A stretch of 42,217 nt of DNA from SAR116 cluster bacterium AG-335-B03 (GTDB taxonomy: Bacteria; Pseudomonadota; Alphaproteobacteria; Puniceispirillales; Marisalimonadaceae): assembly GCA_003282435.1 (NCBI GenBank), contig QBZG01000011.1, positions 1 to 42,217 of the forward strand, read 5' to 3'. Under the pieces are notes generated by a model. That model worked only from the letters and a program-made list of their open reading frames with translations. It was not told the DNA's origin and did no database searches. The position numbers and the translations under genes were made by a program. Each line of letters starts with the position of its first letter. Position 1 is the stretch's first letter. Shown here piece by piece: positions 25,656 through 34,152 of this stretch.

Positions 25656-26057
25656 TTATTGATGGACACCTTTTCCTATATGGGCAACGCCTTCAATTTC
25701 TACATATATTTCAGGACTAGCCAAGTTTGAAACTTCGACTAAGGAACAGGTTGGAAAATTGCCTTCAAAGAACTCAGCCCTAGCCTTCCAGACCATATTG
25801 TTATTTTGAATGCGTGTTACAAAAATGGTCAGTTTGGTGAAGTCAGCCATCGTGCCACCAGCTGCTTCAATCAAAGCTTTGTGTTTTTCAAAAATAATTT
25901 TGGTTTGTTCGTATTCATCCTTACCATCAATTGTTACGCCATCCGCATTTCGGGACGTTAATCCAGCAATGTATGCTATGCCGTCACATACAATACAATT
26001 AGACCAAAGCTTGGGTGCAGGTTCGCTCACTTTTGGGCTGGTGTACCTGATAATCAT
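25656..26057 (-). CDS. RidA/YjgF-family protein lacking the catalytic Arg
   Basis: A 133-residue Rid (YjgF/YER057c/UK114) protein. Family marks are GIAYIAGLTSRN, KHKALIEAAGGTMADFTKLTIFV and the closing YVEIEGVAH. In enamine/imine deaminases an Arg lies in the segment matching PTCSLVEVSNLA; here the position is Cys, so the protein is not an archetypal RidA and may belong to another Rid subgroup. G+C is near 43%, clearly above its neighbours, which may mark transfer. AAAGGA precedes the ATG. The stop of the AhpD-like gene lies 48 nt upstream of its start. Confidence 0.85.
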   Translation of the reverse strand: MIIRYTSPKVSEPAPKLWSNCIVCDGIAYIAGLTSRNADGVTIDGKDEYEQTKIIFEKHKALIEAAGGTMADFTKLTIFVTRIQNNNMVWKARAEFFEGNFPTCSLVEVSNLASPEIYVEIEGVAHIGKGVHQ

Positions 26058-26105
26058 TTTTAATTCCTTTCATTGCAAATATCTAAAGTTTAATTAGAAA
26101 ATCAA

Positions 26106-26510
26106 CTAATTCTGGTTATTAAATTCAGGGTCTATGGGAACTTTGATTCCATTTAGAAGATGATTAGTCCTACCGGCAAGAGACACAATAGAAAGAAACT
26201 CGGCATATTCTTCATCATTCATCCCTTTGGATCTAGCTGCAGCTGTATGAGAGTGAATACAGTACTCACAACTATTAGCTATAGAAACAGCTGCATAGAT
26301 AAGTTCTTTGGTCATAGGATCTAGATGACTAGGTCTAGCCATCAATGATTTTACATCATTCCAAGTACTTTCAAGCAAACCTGCATCGAAGGCAAGATAA
26401 TACCATAAATTATTTATGAAATCGTTACCACGCGTGGCTCGAATATCATCGAAAACAGCTTTCACACGAGGGTTAGATTCTGGATTTTGAGGTGGTGATA
26501 AAGTGGGCAT
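26106..26510 (-). CDS. AhpD-like carboxymuconolactone decarboxylase family protein
   Basis: A 134-residue all-helical protein with the redox motif SCEYCIHSHTAAA (CxxCxxxH) typical of AhpD-like peroxidase-related members of the CMD family. The region before it (DPMTKELIYAAVSIAN) is also standard. Such proteins reduce peroxides or a partner peroxiredoxin, or have unknown roles. AAAGG precedes the ATG. It is divergent from the epimerase gene; a repeat copy fills the 132 nt between them. Confidence 0.83.
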   Translation of the reverse strand: MPTLSPPQNPESNPRVKAVFDDIRATRGNDFINNLWYYLAFDAGLLESTWNDVKSLMARPSHLDPMTKELIYAAVSIANSCEYCIHSHTAAARSKGMNDEEYAEFLSIVSLAGRTNHLLNGIKVPIDPEFNNQN

Positions 26511-26540
26511 TAGATAACCTTTCTTTTCAAGAGTAACAAT

Positions 26541-26606
26541 ATTTTATCATCTGATTTAATTTAATTTTCAGAATAATATTTATTCAATTCATAATTTAGT
26601 CTAAAA
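26541..26606 (+). repeat. Dispersed intergenic repeat, copy C
   Basis: A diverged copy with the same layout as copies D and E: TTTTATCATCTGATTT, an AT-rich middle, then AATTTAGTCTAAAAT. Only one GTCTA word is kept. It lies in the divergent promoter region between the AhpD-like gene and the epimerase gene. Confidence 0.45.
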
Positions 26607-26642
26607 TAATAATTTTAGAAAATTATATCTTTTGAGGAATTC

Positions 26643-27539
26643 ATGACTAAACCTAAAATATTTGTGACTGGTGGAAGTGGAAAAGCTGGTAAGCATTTAA
26701 TCCCATATTTGTTAGAAAAAGGATATTCCGTCGTAAATGCTGATCTTGTTCCACTTGTGATGGATGGAGTAGATAATATAAATTTAGATATAACTGATTC
26801 TGGTCAAATCTTTAATGCTTTATCTGGTTATGCAAATATACCAGAACTTAAGTCAGGTGAAGGTCTTAAAAGTTTCAAAGCAGTCGTTCATTTAGCAGCA
26901 ATACCAAGAATTTTAGTTAAGCCAGATAATGAAACTTTTCGTATTAATACATTAGGTACTTATAATGTTATAGAGGCAGCCACAAAACTAGGTATCAAAA
27001 AAATTATCTTTGCATCCTCGGAAACAACATATGGTTTTTGTTTTGCCCAGGGTAATCCAATTCCTAAATGGCTTCCAATTGAAGAAGATTATGAAACAAG
27101 TCCTACGGATAGCTATGGGCTTTCAAAAGTTTTGAATGAACAAATTGGCAAAGCATTTCAAAAAAGAACTGGTATTGATATTTATGCATTAAGAATTGGA
27201 AATATTATTGAACCTAATGAATATTACAGGTTTAAAGAATTTTGCGATAATCCAAATGTAAGGCTAAGAAATCTCTTTAATTACATTGATGCAAGAGATC
27301 TAGCTCAAGCAATTGAACTTTGTATTAAAAAGGACGGTCTTGGTTATGAAGTTTTTAATGTTACTCATGATAATAATTCAGTAAATTTAACGGCTAAAGA
27401 AATTATTAATCAATTCTTTCCCAATGTAAAAATGAAAAGAGAAATGGGTGAATATGAGTCAATTCTTTCTAGCAAAAAAATTAGAAAAAGGCTTGGCTTT
27501 AAACCAACACATGATTGGAAAAATTATTTTAAAGTCTAA
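26643..27539 (+). CDS. NAD-dependent epimerase/dehydratase (extended SDR)
   Basis: A 298-residue extended short-chain dehydrogenase/reductase. The Rossmann glycine motif is TGGSGKAGKHL, an Asp (NADLVP) suggests NAD(H) preference, and the catalytic pair is in YGLSKVLNEQ, with a Ser in FASSETTYG. The VHLAAIPRI segment contacts the cofactor. Relatives act on nucleotide sugars or, as uronate dehydrogenase, on sugar acids. GAGGA is 4 nt before the ATG. The DoxX gene starts 11 nt after its stop, giving an operon. The substrate is undetermined. Confidence 0.88.
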   Translation: MTKPKIFVTGGSGKAGKHLIPYLLEKGYSVVNADLVPLVMDGVDNINLDITDSGQIFNALSGYANIPELKSGEGLKSFKAVVHLAAIPRILVKPDNETFRINTLGTYNVIEAATKLGIKKIIFASSETTYGFCFAQGNPIPKWLPIEEDYETSPTDSYGLSKVLNEQIGKAFQKRTGIDIYALRIGNIIEPNEYYRFKEFCDNPNVRLRNLFNYIDARDLAQAIELCIKKDGLGYEVFNVTHDNNSVNLTAKEIINQFFPNVKMKREMGEYESILSSKKIRKRLGFKPTHDWKNYFKV

Positions 27540-27550
27540 TGGATTAATAA

Positions 27551-27961
27551 ATGCAAAATATTATAAATAAAATACCAGAATTCTGTATGTCTCATTGGTT
27601 GTTGAGAATACCTCTTATAATTGTTTTTATTCAACAAGGTATTTCTAAATATCCAGTAAACATTGAAGATGCACAATCTTTTGAGTTACCTTATTTAGTT
27701 TGGTGGTTTGTAGTTTATGGAGAGCTTGGTTCTGGTTTTGGTTTGTTAGTTGGAGGAATATTTCAATTATTAGATAATAAGTTGGCAGTTATTGGTGATA
27801 TGGTAACCAGATTCAGTGGTTTCACTATTGGTTCTATAATGACTGGTGTGATCTGGATAGGAAAGCCTGAGTCATTTTTGGATGTTATATTATATGATAA
27901 TTTTCATGTAATTCTGTGGTTTGGAGGACTATATTTTGCATTAAGAGGAAATAGAATATAA
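27551..27961 (+). CDS. DoxX-like membrane protein
   Basis: A 136-residue membrane protein with about four hydrophobic segments. It starts with HWLLRIPLIIVFIQQGISKYP, which resembles the first helix of DoxX-like proteins, and continues through YGELGSGFGLLVGGIFQLLD, a helix pair and a terminal WFGGLYFALRGNRI. Functions of DoxX-like proteins are mostly unknown; some belong to quinone or thiosulfate oxidation complexes. It is translated right after the epimerase. Confidence 0.75.
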   Translation: MQNIINKIPEFCMSHWLLRIPLIIVFIQQGISKYPVNIEDAQSFELPYLVWWFVVYGELGSGFGLLVGGIFQLLDNKLAVIGDMVTRFSGFTIGSIMTGVIWIGKPESFLDVILYDNFHVILWFGGLYFALRGNRI

Positions 27962-28293
27962 CTTAAAGTTTTTTTGCTATATAATATTATTTACCTTATT
28001 AGCTAAATCTAGACTATTACAACGGATTAATTCTAGAATTACAACTAGAAAATCTATCTATAAATTGGGCTTTAGGAAAAAATAAAACTTTTATGGGTTG
28101 CTACAGTCATGTATCAAATTATGTATCATTTGAATAATTTAAACAAATTCTGTAAAAAAGTTTGTTTAAAATTTTTGGTCTAGTGAATGACTACATTTTT
28201 TAATAAAAGGATGATGTATCTCTGGTGGTTTTTGGATTTTTGGAGTATGGGCAACTAGTAAGGTATTAATATAATGTAAAAATTGTGAATTAT
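27962..28293. other. 332-nt intergenic region with an inverted repeat and a Trp-rich mini-ORF
   Basis: No standard gene is found. TTTAAACAAA at 28138-28147 pairs with TTTGTTTAAA at 28161-28170 around 13 nt, a 10-bp perfect hairpin that could end the DoxX transcript. A direct repeat ATGTATCA occurs near 28110-28130. AAAAGG followed by ATGATG opens a 15-codon frame at 28211-28258 encoding MMYLWWFLDFWSMGN. Whether it is translated is unknown. Confidence 0.4.
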
Positions 28294-28506
28294 TTAGGTT
28301 GCGGAATCAATCATTATTAATATGCAAATATAAAAAAAAGCAAATACAAAAACTGGTGCAGCATTTGATATTTGTTTATTACTTTTAGGCGAAGGTTTTT
28401 CCCAATCTGCTGGCATATGGTCTCTATCCCATGCATCACGTCTTGTATCTTTTTTACGTTGGTCAATGTGTATTTTTCTTGGGTCTACTTTGTAATCTTC
28501 TTTCAT
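28294..28506 (-). CDS. Small C-terminally anchored protein, unknown
   Basis: About 70 residues. The first two thirds are very hydrophilic (KVDPRKIHIDQRKKDTRRDAWDRDHMP) and the last third is one transmembrane helix (APVFVFAFFYICILIMI) ending DSAT. The topology is that of a tail-anchored protein with a basic cytoplasmic domain. The ATG at 28506 is chosen because AGG lies 6 nt upstream; the ATG seven codons earlier has no ribosome-binding site. The family is not recognised. Confidence 0.6.
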   Translation of the reverse strand: MKEDYKVDPRKIHIDQRKKDTRRDAWDRDHMPADWEKPSPKSNKQISNAAPVFVFAFFYICILIMIDSAT

Positions 28507-28589
28507 TTTTAACCTATTGACTTGCATATTTTGTAGAAATTACCAAATTTTCTGAATTTAAAAATATAGAGTATCTATTCGTTATTCTA

Positions 28590-28658
28590 TCTTAATCATC
28601 ATATTTTGTTATTTTTTATAGAAAAATAATCTTTCAGTCTAAAAATTAGTCTACAATT
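28590..28658 (+). repeat. Dispersed intergenic repeat, copy D
   Basis: It matches copy E over the sequence from TTAATCATC through TTTTATAGAA to GTCTAA, AATTAGTCTACAATTTA. Its last base is the first of the stop codon of the PNPOx-like gene on the minus strand. Together with copies A and B this places the element exactly at gene 3' ends. Confidence 0.6.
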
Positions 28659-29212
28659 TAAGGAGAGAGCCATTCTCCTTGCCAATTAGACGTCTTTTTG
28701 TAATAAGCACGAATATGTTTAACCCCTAAAAGCAGTAGTTGAATTGATTGTATATCACATACCAAAACGGCGAAACGTTTCTGATCTGGGGTATGGTTGT
28801 AGTCAAGGGGACTTTCAATAACGGTACCAGGGCTAGGAATGGTTCCATAAGCGACCCTGGAGTTAGTTGGAACATTTTTCCAATTTGGAATAGTAATGTC
28901 GCCAACATTGACTTCAACAACAACATCCATCTGAATCTGTAATTGGAGTTTTGGCAGCCAAATATGAATTCCAGCACGTGGGTTCCCCTTAAGGGCCAAC
29001 ATTTTTGAAGAGGCGGTGTCTGTGTGGAACTCTATCTGGTTATTTTTCCTATCGCACCGTCTCATAACTAACGTGCGTGCATTTGGAAAGCCATCCACAC
29101 TTGATGTAACAAAAGTAGGGTGTCTTGCAGGCGATTTTTTGTCAGCCTTTCCTCGAGAAATCTGTGACCAGCCAAAGTCCAAAAAATCATCTAATTTTTG
29201 AAAAACTTTCAT
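28658..29212 (-). CDS. Pyridoxamine 5'-phosphate oxidase-like FMN-binding protein
   Basis: A 184-residue split-barrel protein of the PNPOx type. Features are TFVTSSVDGFPNARTLVMRRCD (flavin phosphate-binding Arg region), IEFHTDTASSKMLAL and IHIWLPKLQLQIQMDVVVEV. The ending YYKKTSNWQGEWLSP resembles the PNPOx C-terminal substrate region. True PdxH is about 215 residues, so this is more likely a paralogous flavoprotein. G+C (roughly 43-46%) is well above neighbours, a possible sign of acquisition. A repeat copy sits at its stop codon. Confidence 0.82.
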   Translation of the reverse strand: MKVFQKLDDFLDFGWSQISRGKADKKSPARHPTFVTSSVDGFPNARTLVMRRCDRKNNQIEFHTDTASSKMLALKGNPRAGIHIWLPKLQLQIQMDVVVEVNVGDITIPNWKNVPTNSRVAYGTIPSPGTVIESPLDYNHTPDQKRFAVLVCDIQSIQLLLLGVKHIRAYYKKTSNWQGEWLSP

Positions 29213-29237
29213 TTATATAATATTTCAATATGACTAT

Positions 29238-30284
29238 TTAGTATGAGTTGCTTTTAAGATAATAATCCATTCTATTAATTGAACGTACCTTAAAATTCAT
29301 TTTTTTTCCATTCCGCATTACATTAACTTTAATCATTACTCCATAATTTCCAGAACTCCAGACAGTTTTATAAAAAGATTCTAAATTATTAACTAATTGT
29401 CCATTTACACCTGTTATTACATCGTCTGGCTTAATACCGACTTTGTAAGAAGGTCCATCTTTACTAACTTTAGTAACAACTATCTTACCACTATTATCAT
29501 CTGAAGATAATCCAATATAAGGATTAACATTTGAAGTTCTACGACCATATCTTATCAAATCTTTCATGATTGGTTTTAGAAGATTAATAGGAACAAACAT
29601 GTTTCCTGGAGATATTATCTCCGGGCTTACAGCATCTCTAATAAAAAGCGAACCTATTCCCACTATTTCACCTTGGGAATTAATTAAAGGCGCTCCTGCC
29701 CAAGCTGGATTATTTGGTAAAGTGTAAATAGGTTTCTCTAAGTAATATTCCCACCAACCAGCAAAAGGCCTTCTAGAAACCATTTTAGCTAAGGAACCAA
29801 TGCCCATAGTTGGTGAAGGAAGTATAAAAATGGAATCGTCCATTTTAATATTACTTGAGTCACCTATTTTTAGTGATTTTAATTTTGTTGGAACTATGGG
29901 GGAAACTAAACCAAAACCAGTTTCAAAATCATACGCAATTAATCTTCCAGGTATTTTTTTTCCATTAGATAAGCCGATGGTGATTTCACTCGCCTCAAGA
30001 ACAATATAGCCAATTGTGAGTATATTTTTATTATCAATTACTACTCCACTACCTTGTCTGACAGTTCCGAGGCTTTTTGAAGTTCTTGCTTCATTAGGAA
30101 TTATTGAATGAATACTTACAATTGAATTATACAAATCATTGAATTTCTCTTTTTTCAAAATAGTTTCTTGAGCGTATGTATTAACGGATATTAGGAAACA
30201 AAATTTATAGAAAAAAATTATTATAATCAGGTTCAACTTAGACAATTTTAAATATTCCTTTGCAATATGAAGACTGATAGACAT
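29238..30284 (-). CDS. HtrA/S1C-like secreted protein with PDZ domain and no catalytic triad
   Basis: A 348-residue protein with a signal peptide (hydrophobic residues 18-33, cleavage near TYA-QE), a trypsin-like S1C domain (about 50-245) and a C-terminal PDZ domain (about 250-337, with GPSYKVGIKPDDVITGVNG). Where active relatives have His, Asp and Ser, this protein has Tyr93 (ILTIGYIVL), Gly123 (YDFETGFGLV) and Ala196 (AWAGAPLIN). The overall S1C pattern is otherwise kept, including EIVGIGSLF. It should be a non-proteolytic periplasmic chaperone or adaptor, not a peptidase. The ATG at 30284 is used rather than the preceding TTG. Confidence 0.85.
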   Translation of the reverse strand: MSISLHIAKEYLKLSKLNLIIIIFFYKFCFLISVNTYAQETILKKEKFNDLYNSIVSIHSIIPNEARTSKSLGTVRQGSGVVIDNKNILTIGYIVLEASEITIGLSNGKKIPGRLIAYDFETGFGLVSPIVPTKLKSLKIGDSSNIKMDDSIFILPSPTMGIGSLAKMVSRRPFAGWWEYYLEKPIYTLPNNPAWAGAPLINSQGEIVGIGSLFIRDAVSPEIISPGNMFVPINLLKPIMKDLIRYGRRTSNVNPYIGLSSDDNSGKIVVTKVSKDGPSYKVGIKPDDVITGVNGQLVNNLESFYKTVWSSGNYGVMIKVNVMRNGKKMNFKVRSINRMDYYLKSNSY

Positions 30285-30287
30285 CAA

Positions 30288-30971
30288 GAAATATAAATTT
30301 AAATATTGTCAAAATGATTAGTTTCCTAGTTAGAGATAATATTAGAATATATAAGTTGCACGAAAAAGGAACAATATAAAATTAAAACTACACCGTATGA
30401 GTTCGGTAACCTCAAAATTCATATCTTTTTTTTGAGTTATATATGATTATTTATATTGAACGTTTCTATAAATTATGGTGGAGGGAACCTCCTCATTATT
30501 TCATTTTAATCATCTGATTTTATTAGATTTTATAGAATTATAATTATTTGGTCTACAATTTAGTCTACAAATTGAATTTTATTTTTTTTTATTTTTCACT
30601 GGGTTAAGAAATTTTATAATTTTCTTATAAAATATAACTATTGTCTAATGCAATCATCCCTAAAAAAGCCCTTCAATTATAAATACGAAGAACATAAAGA
30701 AATGGTTGATTTTTACTTTGTCCTAAATGTGCAATTTTATGCAGAAATATCTATAAAAAAACATTAAATAATTAAAAATAATAAGCTAATAGTCTTACTA
30801 AAACACCTTTTATGATTTAAATCCAAGTAACTCCAAAATCAGAAAAACTAAGTTTTTGCTTTCGCCAATTTATTTGTTTTTTTCCAGTTAATATAATATT
30901 GTAACATATTTTTACCTCAAATAATTTGCATATACTATAATGAAGTCTCAAGCCGGTTTTTTTTCTCAAAC
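30288..30971. other. Long AT-rich intergenic region with a repeat copy
   Basis: About 680 nt without a convincing gene. The only clear structure is repeat copy E at 30477-30574 with its GGAGG-GAA-CCTCC palindrome. The remaining sequence is AT-rich, with stops in all six frames and no tRNA or recognisable small RNA. Possible promoters for the flanking minus-strand HtrA-like gene are too degenerate to call. Confidence 0.5.
30477..30574 (+). repeat. Dispersed intergenic repeat, copy E (longest)
   Basis: The fullest copy. It begins with a short palindrome (GGAGG at 30480-30484, CCTCC at 30488-30492), then TTTTAATCATCTGATTTTAT, then TTTTATAGAATTATAATTATT. It closes with two spaced GTCTACAA words at 30551-30558 and 30563-30570. 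It lies in a long intergenic gap. Copies B, D and F share its different parts, which defines the full unit. Confidence 0.65.
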
Positions 30972-32159
30972 TTACGAACCTAATCCATATCTCATAAGTA
31001 AGTATTTAATAGGTTTTGCCTGTTGTAAAAAGCTTAAGCCTAGATCTCTTGTTCTTCTAATAATTAAATTATCTGAATAAGAGATTTTATTTAAAATATT
31101 CACGCTTGTGGTACGTATTTTTACATCTAGTAATCTCTTGACATTAAATTCAGCAACCATCTCATTAGAGCCTATTGAGTATTGATATTTTCTAATTAAA
31201 TTGAAAATTACCTTAATGTCTCTAATAGTTAAATTCAAACCTTGGGCACCAATCGGTGGCAAAGCATGAGCAGCTTCACCTATCAATATCATTCTATTGT
31301 CTACAAATTTATCAGCTAATTGTGCGTTGACATTAGAAGATTGTAATTCAGAAACAACCGAAATTTCACCCAACTTATTGCAAGACCTTTTATTTATTTC
31401 AGATTGAAGCTCAAACTTATTTAAACCTAGAAGTTTGTCTATTTTTATACTATCATTAACCCAAATCACAGCAGACCTTTTTTCTTCTTTGCTTTTAAGT
31501 GGTACAGTTGTAAAAGGTCCACCTGTATTGTAAATTTCATACGAAATGTTGTTATGAGATTTTTGGTGTTGAATTATAAAAGTAACAGCTTTTTGTTTAA
31601 TGTCTGTTATTTGTGTTTTAATGTTATGATAATTTCTTATAAAAGAATTTCTTCCATCAGCACCTATAAGAAGTTTTGTATTAATACTTAGTTTATTTCT
31701 AAGATTTATAATTAAATGTTCTTCAAAATTTTCAATATTGACAATTTCATTATTAATATAATTTATCAATTTATCTTTCTTTACTAATTTCATGAGTATT
31801 TGCTTTGTTTCGCAATTAGAAATATTACAACCAAAATATTCTTTAGAAATTTCTTTGGCATTGAACTGAGTTTCATTCAAAACTTGATTGAATGGATAAC
31901 CATTTTTACTGTTGATAATAGAAAGTATTTTAAGCGGATTTATATTTTTCGAAAGATGCTTCCATATCCCGGTTTTAACTAAGAAATTTATCGATGGAAG
32001 TAGATATGCTGTTGATCTAGTATCTTTTATTTGTTGTAGGGAATAATTTGATTTTTCAATTGTGCAAATAGATATCCCTAATCTAGTTAGGGCTAAACTG
32101 CACATCATGCCTGACAGTCCTCCTCCGCATATAACAACATCAGCATTTATTGTTTTCAT
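30972..32159 (-). CDS. UbiH/UbiF/COQ6-family FAD-dependent hydroxylase
   Basis: A 395-residue flavoprotein monooxygenase of the ubiquinone-biosynthesis type. It has the N-terminal FAD motif VVICGGGLSGMMCSLAL, the central LLIGADGRNSFIRN (DG motif) and the C-terminal GEAAHALPPIGAQGLNLTIRD, the UbiH/COQ6 signature. Members hydroxylate the ubiquinone ring; which position this one modifies (UbiH, UbiF, UbiI or UbiL-like) cannot be told by eye. The gene starts with ATG at 32159 and is divergent from the aldehyde dehydrogenase gene. Confidence 0.88.
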   Translation of the reverse strand: MKTINADVVICGGGLSGMMCSLALTRLGISICTIEKSNYSLQQIKDTRSTAYLLPSINFLVKTGIWKHLSKNINPLKILSIINSKNGYPFNQVLNETQFNAKEISKEYFGCNISNCETKQILMKLVKKDKLINYINNEIVNIENFEEHLIINLRNKLSINTKLLIGADGRNSFIRNYHNIKTQITDIKQKAVTFIIQHQKSHNNISYEIYNTGGPFTTVPLKSKEEKRSAVIWVNDSIKIDKLLGLNKFELQSEINKRSCNKLGEISVVSELQSSNVNAQLADKFVDNRMILIGEAAHALPPIGAQGLNLTIRDIKVIFNLIRKYQYSIGSNEMVAEFNVKRLLDVKIRTTSVNILNKISYSDNLIIRRTRDLGLSFLQQAKPIKYLLMRYGLGS

Positions 32160-32260
32160 TTGATACGCTTAGATATATATTGAAATAAATTTTTCTTTAA
32201 TTAACTTTAGTAATATAGATAACTATTTTCAATGAATTTATTTGTGCTCAGGAGTGATTT

Positions 32261-33700
32261 ATGAAGTATGAGAGATTAGAATTATTAATAAATGGAAAAT
32301 GGAGAGCAGGTTCAGAAAATAAATCGGAACCCGTATATAATCCAGCCACTAATGAAATCATTGGTGATTTACCACATGCTTCAAAAAATGACCTAAAAGA
32401 GGCTTTAGAATCTAATAAAGAAGCGTTCAAATCCTGGAAAAAGGAACCATCCCTTAATAGACAAAAAATTATAGAAAATGCATGTAGAATACTTGAAGAT
32501 AAATTTGATCATGTAGCTACTAACCTTACTGTTGAGATGGGTAAACCATTAGCAGAAGCTAAAATGGAGCTTTCTGTTGGGTTAGATGTATTGAGATGGT
32601 ACGGAGAGGAGGGTAAAAGAGGATATGGAAGATTAGTACCTTCAAGAATGAATGGACTTTCTCAAACTGTTATAAAAGAACCAATTGGACCTGTTATTGC
32701 TTTTGTTGCTTGGAATTTTCCGGTTATGAATGTTGTCCGAAAGATTGGTGGAGCTCTAGCAGCTGGATGCACAATTACAATAAAACCAAGTGAAGAAACT
32801 CCGGGTACTGCTATTGCAATTGGTAGGGCTTTTGTAGAAGCAGGCCTGCCTCCTGGTGTGCTCAATATAGTATTTGGAGTTCCATCTGAAGTGTCGGAAT
32901 ATTTATGTAGTTCTAACATACCGCGTAAATTATCTTTTACTGGCAGTGTTCCAGTTGGAAAGCATCTTCAAAAACTTGCAGCTGAAAATATGATTAGATG
33001 CACAATGGAATTAGGTGGGCATTCTCCTCTAATGGTGTTTGATGACATTGACGTAAAAAAAGCTGCAAAAATTTCAGTTGCGGGTAAGTTTAGAAATGCA
33101 GGACAAGTCTGTGTTTCTCCAACAAGATTTTTAGTACAAGATAATATTAAAGATAAATTTACAGAAGCTGTCATTGAAGAAACTAACAAAATCAAGGTTG
33201 GGAACGGTTTGGAAGATGATACCAATATGGGACCACTTATTGCAGAAAGAAGAATAGACGTGATGAACGATTTTGTAAAAGATGCAATTGAAAGTGGTGC
33301 AAATATAGAAATGGGAGGAAACCGAATGAATAGAGTTGGAAGCTTCTTTTCTCCCACTGTAATGACAGATGTTAAAGATGATGCTAAAATCATGAATGAA
33401 GAGCCGTTTGGACCTTTACTTCCAATTGATACATTCAAATCAGTTGATGAGGTAATCGATAGAGCTAACAGGCTTGATTTTGGACTAGCGTCTTATGCAT
33501 TTACAAATAATCCTAAAATAATTGATAACTTGCGTTCAGAGATTCAAGCTGGTCTTTTAGCAGTTAATTCAACTGTTGTAAGTACACCTGAAACACCCTT
33601 TGGTGGCATCAAACACAGTGGCTATGGTTCAGAAGGAGGCATTGAGGGGCTTGACGCATTTTTAGTAACTAGATTTATTTCAGAGACTTATAATATTTAA
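32261..33700 (+). CDS. Succinate-semialdehyde-type aldehyde dehydrogenase
   Basis: A 479-residue aldehyde dehydrogenase. Hallmarks are WNFPVMNVVRKIGGALAAG, KPSEETPGTA, FTGSVPVGKHL, the catalytic Glu in MELGGHSPL, the catalytic Cys in NAGQVCVSPTRF and EEPFGPLLPI. The compact N terminus and the VNSTVVSTPETPFGGIKHSG ending resemble GabD/succinate-semialdehyde dehydrogenases and related alpha-ketoglutarate-semialdehyde dehydrogenases. AGGAG lies 6 nt before the ATG. The GYD gene follows after 44 nt. No gabT is near, so the in vivo aldehyde is open. Confidence 0.9.
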   Translation: MKYERLELLINGKWRAGSENKSEPVYNPATNEIIGDLPHASKNDLKEALESNKEAFKSWKKEPSLNRQKIIENACRILEDKFDHVATNLTVEMGKPLAEAKMELSVGLDVLRWYGEEGKRGYGRLVPSRMNGLSQTVIKEPIGPVIAFVAWNFPVMNVVRKIGGALAAGCTITIKPSEETPGTAIAIGRAFVEAGLPPGVLNIVFGVPSEVSEYLCSSNIPRKLSFTGSVPVGKHLQKLAAENMIRCTMELGGHSPLMVFDDIDVKKAAKISVAGKFRNAGQVCVSPTRFLVQDNIKDKFTEAVIEETNKIKVGNGLEDDTNMGPLIAERRIDVMNDFVKDAIESGANIEMGGNRMNRVGSFFSPTVMTDVKDDAKIMNEEPFGPLLPIDTFKSVDEVIDRANRLDFGLASYAFTNNPKIIDNLRSEIQAGLLAVNSTVVSTPETPFGGIKHSGYGSEGGIEGLDAFLVTRFISETYNI

Positions 33701-33744
33701 TAAAATTAGAACAAATCAGTAAACTTTAACAATAGGAGATAAAA

Positions 33745-34068
33745 ATGAAATTTATAGTTCTAGCGAAATATACTAAACAAGGAACAGATGGTTGGTTAGA
33801 CAACCCCGATGAAGATCGACGTGCAATGATAAGTGGACTATCAGAGAAAATTGGCGGTAAATTGTTGGATTTATCATACACAAGAGGTATATATGATGTT
33901 GCAGCTGTAGTTGAGGCACCTAATGCGGATATAATGACATCACTTAAATTAGCTATGATGAAAACTGGTGCAATTGCAGAATTAATTATACTTGAAGATA
34001 TCGATTTAAATGCCATAGCCAAAAAAGGATCACAAATGATTGGATTGTATAAAGCCCCAGGTAATTGA
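33745..34068 (+). CDS. GYD-domain protein
   Basis: A 107-residue protein of the GYD family, named for its Gly-Tyr-Asp motif, here RGIYDVAAVVEAPN. The ferredoxin-like pattern (KFIVLAKYT..., GGKLLDLSYTRG...) suggests a small dimeric alpha/beta-barrel. The molecular function is unknown. AGGAG is 6 nt before the ATG. Its position 44 nt after the aldehyde dehydrogenase gene makes co-transcription likely. Confidence 0.85.
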   Translation: MKFIVLAKYTKQGTDGWLDNPDEDRRAMISGLSEKIGGKLLDLSYTRGIYDVAAVVEAPNADIMTSLKLAMMKTGAIAELIILEDIDLNAIAKKGSQMIGLYKAPGN

Positions 34069-34152
34069 CGAAAGTTGGCTAAAGAAATCAAAGCATAAAA
34101 TTAAATAAATAATAACCAAATAAAATTAAGCATAAATTTTTGGATAAAAGAT

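Noticed and set aside
30476-30494. A tRNA 3' end or attachment-site remnant (TGGTGGAGGG)
   Set aside because: No T-arm or acceptor pairing follows; the word belongs to the palindromic head of the dispersed repeat.
32968-33438. A 156-codon minus-strand gene
   Set aside because: It lies entirely antisense to the aldehyde dehydrogenase and has no recognisable domain or ribosome-binding site.
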